NCBI GenBank assembly: GCA_028867095.1
Contig: JAGWHA010000011.1
Span: forward strand, 1 to 17,706
Origin: Microcaldota archaeon
GTDB lineage: Archaea; Micrarchaeota; Micrarchaeia; Micrarchaeales; CABMGC01
Direction of reading: 5' to 3'
DNA length: 17,706 nucleotides
Position numbers and translations under genes: made by a program. The notes under the pieces are model-generated. The model saw only the letters and a program-made list of their open reading frames with translations. It had not been told where the DNA came from and did not search any database. Below, in pieces: positions 13,356 through 17,706 of the stretch (position 1 is the stretch's first letter; the number at the start of each line of letters is the position of its first letter).

Positions 13356-15482
13356 ATGGTGGAGAATGTCGTGATTATAGGCTCAGGGCCTGCAGGACTC
13401 TCAGCGGCGCTATACACCGCAAGGGAGGGGTTCAACCCACTTCTGATCAAGGGAAGCGGGGCAGGGGGACAGCTTCTTCTGACCACGGACATCGAGAACT
13501 ATCCCGGATACGACAAGATTGCTGGTCCTGAGCTCATCAGGCTCATGGAGCAGCAGGCCACAAGCTTCGGCACAAGGTTCCTTGAGGGTGACGTCACAAA
13601 AGTCGAGCTCAGCGCAAAGCCGATAAGGTTGCATGTAAACGATACGGTAATCGAGACGCTTACACTCATAATCTCGACTGGGGCGTCTTCCAAGTGGATT
13701 GGTCTGCCTTCGGAGAAGAACTTCACAGGAAGGGGGGTATCAAGCTGCGCAACATGCTTGCTTCCATCATCATTAGTCGTTACCAATCCTTCAGTTAAGC
13801 AAATAAAAAATATTACTAAGGGAGTAAAAGTGCTAACACATAAAGGACGGTTTAAAAAAGTAATAGAAGTGTCAAGGCAGAGATATAAAGGCAAGGTCAT
13901 CAAGTTCAAAACGCGATTCTTTCGCTCTGAACCAACTACTTTAACTCCTAACCATCCCGTTCTTGTTAGGGAACTTAATAGGGGTACGGGTCCAAATTAC
14001 CATAACTTTAATTGGTCTGAGCCTTTCTGGATACCGGCAGGTAAAATTGGCAATAATCATATAGTAATGTATCCGATTCCAAAGGAGGTACGTAAGATCA
14101 AGTATCTTGAAATCAGCAAAATATTAAACTTGCCCACAGATAAAAATCAAAGTGTTAAATTGGGGCATGAAACTTATTCTTCGCACCGTATAACAAATAA
14201 AATACCTTTGACTAAGCCATTTGCAAGGCTGATTGGCTACTATCTATCTGAGGGCTTCGCGCATTCTCGCGGGGTTTCTTTTGCATTTTCCAAGGATGAA
14301 ATTGATTACGTAAATGATTGCAAAAGCATTATTGAAAATACATTTCATATCAAACCAACTTCCAAGCTAGAAAAATCAGTTATTAGGGTCACCGTATCCT
14401 CCTTAATACTGAGCATGCTATTTGAAAAGTTGTTTGGAAAGTATTCACACACAAAGAAACTTCCACAAAAGTTCGTTTTGTTGAACAGTGATCTGCAAAA
14501 AGAGATTGTAAACGGAATATGGCGTGGGGACGGTTCAGTACGCAAGACGGATTTCATCATAACAAGCAGTTCTCGAGAATTGATTGAGCAATTGAAGATC
14601 ATACTACTAAGGTTGGGAGTCCTACCCGGCGTTGAAAAACGTAAGTTTAGTACTTTAAGACATAGTAACATAGACGGGCGGGAAGTAGAGTTCAAAAAAG
14701 ACGTATATCAAATTGTTATCGGAGGTCCTTGGGCAAAAATCATGGGCGAAATAGTCAAGGAAATCCCCGAAATGGCAAAGACAAGGAGACACAACAATTA
14801 TCACGCTTGGATTATGGATGGATATGCACATTTGCCAATTAAAAAAGTTTGGCACCCAAGCCATGATGGTTTCGTGTATAATCTGGCCGTGGAGGGGGAT
14901 AACACCTATGTAACAACCAATAGCATTGTGCATAACTGTGATGGGGCATTCTTCAAGAACAAGGATGTTATCGTTGTCGGTGGTGGGGATACAGCGATGG
15001 AGGACTCGCTCTTCCTTACGAGGTTTGCAAACAACGTTACCATAGTCCACAGGAAGGACTCGTTTAGGGCGAGCAAGATAATGCAGGAGAGGGTTTTTGC
15101 CAATCCAAAGATAAAAGTCATCTGGGATACTGTAGTCGAGGAGGTAACTGGGGATAGAAAAGTAACCGGGGCAAGGGTAAAAAATGTCAAGACAAATCAG
15201 ATTACAGAAATGAAAGTAGACGGGGTCTTCATTGCAATCGGCCACCAGCCAAACACATCTCTTTTCAAGGAGCAGCTGGAGCTTGACAAGGACGGATACA
15301 TCATAACAAAGGACGACGTGCTCACAAACATCGAGGGCGTCTATGCTGCGGGAGACGTTGCAGACAGGTTCTACAAGCAGGCGGTCACCGCAGCAGCAAG
15401 CGGGGTCAAGGCGGCGCTTAGGGTTAGGGAATATCTTTCAATGATGAAGTTTGAGGAGGAGCAGAGGGCTAAGCGCCAATAA
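13356..15482 (+). CDS. trxB: Thioredoxin reductase with intein in the redox motif
   Basis: A 708-residue precursor. Removing the intein (residues 134-527) leaves a 314-residue enzyme, the usual length for low-molecular-weight thioredoxin reductases, which use NADPH and FAD to reduce thioredoxin. The FAD motif GSGPAG is at 9-14. The redox centre reads SSCAT before the intein and CDGAFF after it, so splicing produces CATCDG with Cys131 and Cys134 as the active disulfide. The NADPH motif GGGDTAMED and the HRKDSFRA 2'-phosphate site follow, and AAGDVADRF is the C-terminal FAD loop. The extein is GC-rich like its neighbours. Unspliced protein cannot be active because the two cysteines are 394 residues further apart. 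The stop overlaps the polymerase IV 3' end by 14 bases. Confidence 0.96.
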   Translation: MVENVVIIGSGPAGLSAALYTAREGFNPLLIKGSGAGGQLLLTTDIENYPGYDKIAGPELIRLMEQQATSFGTRFLEGDVTKVELSAKPIRLHVNDTVIETLTLIISTGASSKWIGLPSEKNFTGRGVSSCATCLLPSSLVVTNPSVKQIKNITKGVKVLTHKGRFKKVIEVSRQRYKGKVIKFKTRFFRSEPTTLTPNHPVLVRELNRGTGPNYHNFNWSEPFWIPAGKIGNNHIVMYPIPKEVRKIKYLEISKILNLPTDKNQSVKLGHETYSSHRITNKIPLTKPFARLIGYYLSEGFAHSRGVSFAFSKDEIDYVNDCKSIIENTFHIKPTSKLEKSVIRVTVSSLILSMLFEKLFGKYSHTKKLPQKFVLLNSDLQKEIVNGIWRGDGSVRKTDFIITSSSRELIEQLKIILLRLGVLPGVEKRKFSTLRHSNIDGREVEFKKDVYQIVIGGPWAKIMGEIVKEIPEMAKTRRHNNYHAWIMDGYAHLPIKKVWHPSHDGFVYNLAVEGDNTYVTTNSIVHNCDGAFFKNKDVIVVGGGDTAMEDSLFLTRFANNVTIVHRKDSFRASKIMQERVFANPKIKVIWDTVVEEVTGDRKVTGARVKNVKTNQITEMKVDGVFIAIGHQPNTSLFKEQLELDKDGYIITKDDVLTNIEGVYAAGDVADRFYKQAVTAAASGVKAALRVREYLSMMKFEEEQRAKRQ
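13755..14936 (+). mobile_element. Intein with LAGLIDADG endonuclease inside trxB
   Basis: A 394-residue in-frame insertion, visibly AT-rich against the trxB extein. It starts with Cys (CLLPSSLVV, block A) and has block B TTLTPNHPV (precursor 194-202; conserved Thr and His200). The endonuclease domain carries LIGYYLSEG (292-300) and IWRGDGSV (388-395). It ends with VYNLAVEGDNTYV (block F) and SIVHN, with His-Asn followed by Cys as the +1 residue (block G). Every residue needed for the standard splicing steps (Cys1, block-B His, penultimate His, terminal Asn, +1 Cys) is present, so autocatalytic splicing is expected. Both LAGLIDADG motifs keep an acidic residue (Glu299, Asp392), so homing activity is possible. 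The insertion site is the thioredoxin reductase CATC motif. Confidence 0.95.
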
Positions 15483-16545
15483 ACTCCTTCATGCTTTTCT
15501 GTCCGCCCTGCTTTGAAAATCCGGAAACCCTAACGCCTATTTTCCTCACAGGCTCGTTCTTCTCGGCGTACGAGTCAAAGAGCCTCACCGCATTATCGAC
15601 TATATCGCTTAGTTCATCAGAGTAGTGCCCAAGGCTGCGGCTCTTTAGGTGCTCTAAGAAGTCGTAGTACCTTATTTTCACAGTGACTGTCTTGAATGAA
15701 ACCCTCTCTTTCTTTAACTCCTCATGGACCTCCTTTGCAATCGAGTTGATCTGCGCAATAATCTTCTCCCTATCCGTTGTATCGCTCTCGAACGTCCTTT
15801 CCCTCCCTATGGATTTTATCTCATAGTTCTCAACAAGCACATCTTCTCCCTGCCCCTTTGCGCTTCTGTAGAGCTCCGCTCCGAAAACCCCAAAGGTGCT
15901 GACCAGATTCACGGTGTTCGCCCTTGCAAGATCCCCAATCGTCTTGTATCCCATAGATTCGAGTCGCTCCTTTGTCTTCTTCCCGACGCCGTAGAGCTTT
16001 CCGACTGGCATTGGCGCAAGGAATTTCTCGGCCTCCTCCTCAAGCACCCTCTTTATCCCATCGGGCTTCCCAGCCTCGCACGCCATCTTGGCCATGAGCC
16101 TATTGGAGCTTATGCCGATTGAGCAGGGAAGCCCAGTCTCGTTTTTTATGAATCCCTTGATCTTCCTTGCGTACTCGACTGCCTGCTCGAACCCGTCTAT
16201 CTTTCCGCTGACATCAAGGAAAGCCTCGTCTATGCTCACCTGCTCGAATTTTGTTGAGAAGGACTTTAGGATCTGCATTACCCGGTTTGACATCTTCTCG
16301 TAGTACGGGTAGTCGACCGGGAGGAATATCGCGTCTTTCTTTAGCTTGTATGCGGTAGAGATCGGCATTGCGCTGTGTATGCCGTACTTTCTTGCAAGGT
16401 AGTTGCAGGTGCTTACCACTCCCCTTGCAACTCCGCCCTTCGGGTCCGCGCCGACCACAAGCGGCTTCTCCTTGTACTCGGGATGCCGCAGCTCCTCGCA
16501 CGCGGCGAAGAAGTAGTCCATGTCAATTAGCATTATTATCTTCAT
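15469..16545 (-). CDS. dinB: DNA polymerase IV (Y-family, Dpo4/DinB type)
   Basis: A 358-residue translesion polymerase. LIDMDYFFAACEE (6-18) carries catalytic Asp8 and the steric-gate Phe13 that excludes ribonucleotides, and SIDEAFLDVSG (104-114) has catalytic Asp106 and Glu107. GVGKKTKERL (helix-hairpin-helix in the thumb, around 195-207) and the little-finger domain (about 240-340) follow. The C-terminus QKSMKEFI (349-356) is a PIP box for PCNA. The length matches S. solfataricus Dpo4 (352). The ATG overlaps the stop of the AMMECR1 gene by four bases (16542-16545), indicating translational coupling, and its 3' end overlaps that of trxB. A specific lesion preference cannot be read from the sequence. 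Confidence 0.95.
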   Translation of the reverse strand: MKIIMLIDMDYFFAACEELRHPEYKEKPLVVGADPKGGVARGVVSTCNYLARKYGIHSAMPISTAYKLKKDAIFLPVDYPYYEKMSNRVMQILKSFSTKFEQVSIDEAFLDVSGKIDGFEQAVEYARKIKGFIKNETGLPCSIGISSNRLMAKMACEAGKPDGIKRVLEEEAEKFLAPMPVGKLYGVGKKTKERLESMGYKTIGDLARANTVNLVSTFGVFGAELYRSAKGQGEDVLVENYEIKSIGRERTFESDTTDREKIIAQINSIAKEVHEELKKERVSFKTVTVKIRYYDFLEHLKSRSLGHYSDELSDIVDNAVRLFDSYAEKNEPVRKIGVRVSGFSKQGGQKSMKEFIGA

Positions 16546-17126
16546 TTACTTACTTCCTCAACCGATCCGTTGGGCGAAGTCTCCCTGAAGGTCTGAGCAG
16601 TTAAGGTATGGAATACAACGTCGCTTCTGCGCGAATCGTGGGGCTGCATCCCTGCCCTCTTGCAGAGCTCCTCAAGAATCTCCTCTGTCTTCGCACCCTT
16701 TTTTATCTCGCTAGGAAGCATGAATCCCCTTCTAAATCCATATTCGACCATCACGCCTTTCTTCCCTATTTTGGCATTTTTCTTTAGCTTTTGTGGCTCC
16801 GAGAATACGTTTACCTCGATAAGTATGTGCTCAAGTTCGTGGTGGGAGACTGGGACAAACCTCATATCCTCCGAAGCAGCGGCAATCGCCGCGTCAATGA
16901 GTACAAGATTTATCGGCTTCACCCCCTTAACAAAACCCGCAGAGCCCCTAGGCTCGCCGAGCGGATAGTGCATTATGGAGACCGAGATGCCGTTGTGCCC
17001 CGTGAACCTGGACACCATCCTGTCTATTATCTTCCTCTCGAAGCGGGCGGACTTGAGATAGAGCTCGATTGCGTGCCTGGCTGCCTTTACAAGCACCGTA
17101 CCCTCGTCAAGAGAATAGATAGCCAT
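16542..17126 (-). CDS. AMMECR1-domain protein with altered LRGCIG motif
   Basis: A 194-residue single-domain protein of the AMMECR1 family. The match is clear through DAAIAAASEDMRFVPVSHHEL (78-98), ILIEVNVFSEP (101-111), GKKGVMVEYGFRRGFMLP (121-138) and the C-terminal ELCKRAGMQP (153-162). The signature LRGCIGF of the family is PRGSAGF here (59-65), with Ser62 replacing the conserved Cys. The function of the family is uncertain, and partners encoded in bacteria (Memo, radical SAM) are not seen near this copy. A TATA-like AAATAAAAAG stretch lies upstream on the minus strand (about 17143-17157). It is the first gene of the operon with dinB. The change at the motif may mean loss of an ancestral activity. 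Confidence 0.85.
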   Translation of the reverse strand: MAIYSLDEGTVLVKAARHAIELYLKSARFERKIIDRMVSRFTGHNGISVSIMHYPLGEPRGSAGFVKGVKPINLVLIDAAIAAASEDMRFVPVSHHELEHILIEVNVFSEPQKLKKNAKIGKKGVMVEYGFRRGFMLPSEIKKGAKTEEILEELCKRAGMQPHDSRRSDVVFHTLTAQTFRETSPNGSVEEVSK

Positions 17127-17191
17127 CCAACCGCTAATACTTCGTAGGCAATCTTTTTATTTGTGATAATCTGGCAAAAACGAAGACTTAG

Positions 17192-17205
17192 TTAAATATT
17201 TAAAG
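17192..17205 (+). promoter_or_regulatory. TATA-like box of the small helical gene
   Basis: TTAAATATTTAAAG is centred about 34 bases before ATG 17233, consistent with a short-leader transcript. It is partly palindromic. Confidence 0.45.
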
Positions 17206-17232
17206 CATGAAAAGACATGAGATTTGATTAAT

Positions 17233-17535
17233 ATGGCAATGGTAGAACAGGTTCTAAGGAACGAGAAAAAGCTCACCAAGCTCGACGTAACGCAGCTATC
17301 GAACCTCAGCGTGCAGGAGCTTAATTCACTCATAGACAAGGTTGGACACACGGAGACCGATGCACTAGAAAAGCTCAGGAAGTACGCACAGCTGCCGAAG
17401 GTCGCAGAGCATGTTAGCGTATTCAAGAGACTAAGGCAGATCAACGATGTAGAGCTGCAGAACGCGCTGCTTAAGAACACTCACGTAATGGAGTTGCAGG
17501 CAAGGCTCAGAAAAACCCAAAGGAAATCCGACTGA
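17233..17535 (+). CDS. Small all-helical protein of unknown function
   Basis: A 100-residue, probably cytosolic protein without cysteines or membrane segments. Three or four amphipathic helices are suggested: residues 5-12, LDVTQLSNLSVQELNSLIDKV (about 17-37), ALEKLRKYAQLP (about 43-54), VFKRLRQIND (about 63-72) and a basic tail (ELQARLRKTQRKSD). Leu/Lys/Arg periodicity could support a coiled-coil or DNA-binding bundle. ATG 17233 is used; a TTG at 17224 is in frame and less likely. Coding bias matches neighbouring genes. I do not recognise the family. Confidence 0.5.
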   Translation: MAMVEQVLRNEKKLTKLDVTQLSNLSVQELNSLIDKVGHTETDALEKLRKYAQLPKVAEHVSVFKRLRQINDVELQNALLKNTHVMELQARLRKTQRKSD

Positions 17536-17540
17536 ATTAA

Positions 17541-17552
17541 AATCCGATTTTT
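17541..17552. terminator. Shared AT-rich terminator region
   Basis: The plus strand has ATTTTT (17547-17552) after the small helical gene, and the minus strand reads ATTTTAATT after tRNA-Ile. The region can end both convergent transcripts. Confidence 0.35.
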
Positions 17553-17559
17553 GTAAGAA

Positions 17560-17657
17560 TGGGCCCGATGAGATTTGAACTCATGACCTTTCGATTTTTG
17601 CGGAGTGATAAAACACCTTATCAGTCGAACGCTCAAACCAGGCTAAGCTACGGGCCC
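17560..17657 (-). tRNA. tRNA-Ile(GAU) with intron
   Basis: Read on the minus strand, acceptor GGGCCCG pairs with CGGGCCC and the discriminator is A (17560). The D stem GCTT/GAGC contains one G:U pair, and G26 follows. The anticodon stem TTCGA/TCGAA encloses CTGATA, a 23-base insertion and A. The anticodon is GAT (17620-17622 on the plus strand), decoding AUC and AUU. The T stem ATGAG/CTCAT encloses TTCAAAT. CCA is not encoded. A promoter-like AATAATTATA stretch lies upstream (about 17680-17690 on the minus strand). Confidence 0.95.
17596..17618 (-). other. Canonical-position intron of tRNA-Ile
   Basis: A 23-base intron lies between anticodon-loop positions 37 and 38. Its removal restores the seven-base loop CTGATAA. 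TGATAA around the anticodon can pair with TTATCA in the intron, forming the expected bulge-helix-bulge central helix for the archaeal splicing endonuclease. Confidence 0.85.
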
Positions 17658-17706
17658 ATTCATTATAGCTTTTTCTATCTATAATTATTAAAAGCATTCT
17701 ATTTGT

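Noticed and set aside
14655..15245. 196-residue minus-strand frame across the intein/trxB junction
   Set aside because: Antisense to confirmed trxB and intein coding sequence; Cys/Tyr-rich composition typical of shadow frames.
1..17706. CRISPR array or tandem repeats
   Set aside because: No regularly spaced direct repeats were seen by eye in the intergenic regions, which are all short.

Overview
The window is archaeal chromosomal DNA. The markers are an archaeal-type (class I) CCA-adding enzyme, Trm1, a DUF357 protein, an AK6/Fap7-type adenylate kinase, a Dpo4-like polymerase with a C-terminal PIP box, an AMMECR1 protein, tRNA genes with short introns and without encoded CCA, and TATA-like boxes about 20-35 bases before start codons with little or no leader. 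Genes are very tightly packed, with 1-5 base gaps and several overlapping stops. Small basic proteins and a T-loop insertion in a tRNA would suit a DPANN lineage such as Micrarchaeota, but that placement is an inference of low certainty.

Layout. 1-1542: tRNA-Leu(CAA) with an unusual T-loop insertion, then a C39-peptidase-like protein lacking the expected cysteine and a double winged-helix protein. 1565-3009: a zinc-ribbon protein (minus) and carbamate kinase (plus), divergent. 2999-5553: Trm1 and DUF357 (minus operon), divergent from a hypothetical coiled-coil protein plus AK6 kinase (plus operon). 5555-6940: CCA-adding enzyme. 6988-8100: an AT-rich LAGLIDADG homing-endonuclease gene whose last codons run into an intact tRNA-Ala(CGC). 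8125-10562: minus-strand operon of a DrrA-type ABC ATPase, ABC-2 permease and an AqpM-like aquaporin. 10634-11247: pterin carbinolamine dehydratase (plus), overlapping tail-to-tail with a Rieske protein (minus). 11251-13275: four-TM membrane protein and beta-CASP nuclease (minus). 13356-15482: thioredoxin reductase interrupted by a 394-residue intein exactly between the two redox-active cysteines. 15469-17126: DNA polymerase IV and a divergent AMMECR1 protein (minus). 17233-17657: a small helical protein and tRNA-Ile(GAU) with a 23-base intron.

How the genes relate. There is a tRNA-maturation theme: Trm1 (all three tRNAs carry its G26 target), the CCA enzyme (two of the three tRNAs lack encoded CCA), and introns needing a splicing endonuclease encoded elsewhere. 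Two LAGLIDADG elements, one free-standing and one inside an intein, stand out as AT-rich islands in otherwise GC-richer genes and are best read as recent selfish insertions. One sits against a tRNA gene and the other in an essential-type redox active site. The most notable observations are the intein that splits the CATC motif of thioredoxin reductase, the homing-endonuclease/tRNA-Ala overlap, the 14-base insertion in the tRNA-Leu T-loop, and two enzyme-family proteins (C39-like, AMMECR1) whose hallmark cysteine is replaced by serine.
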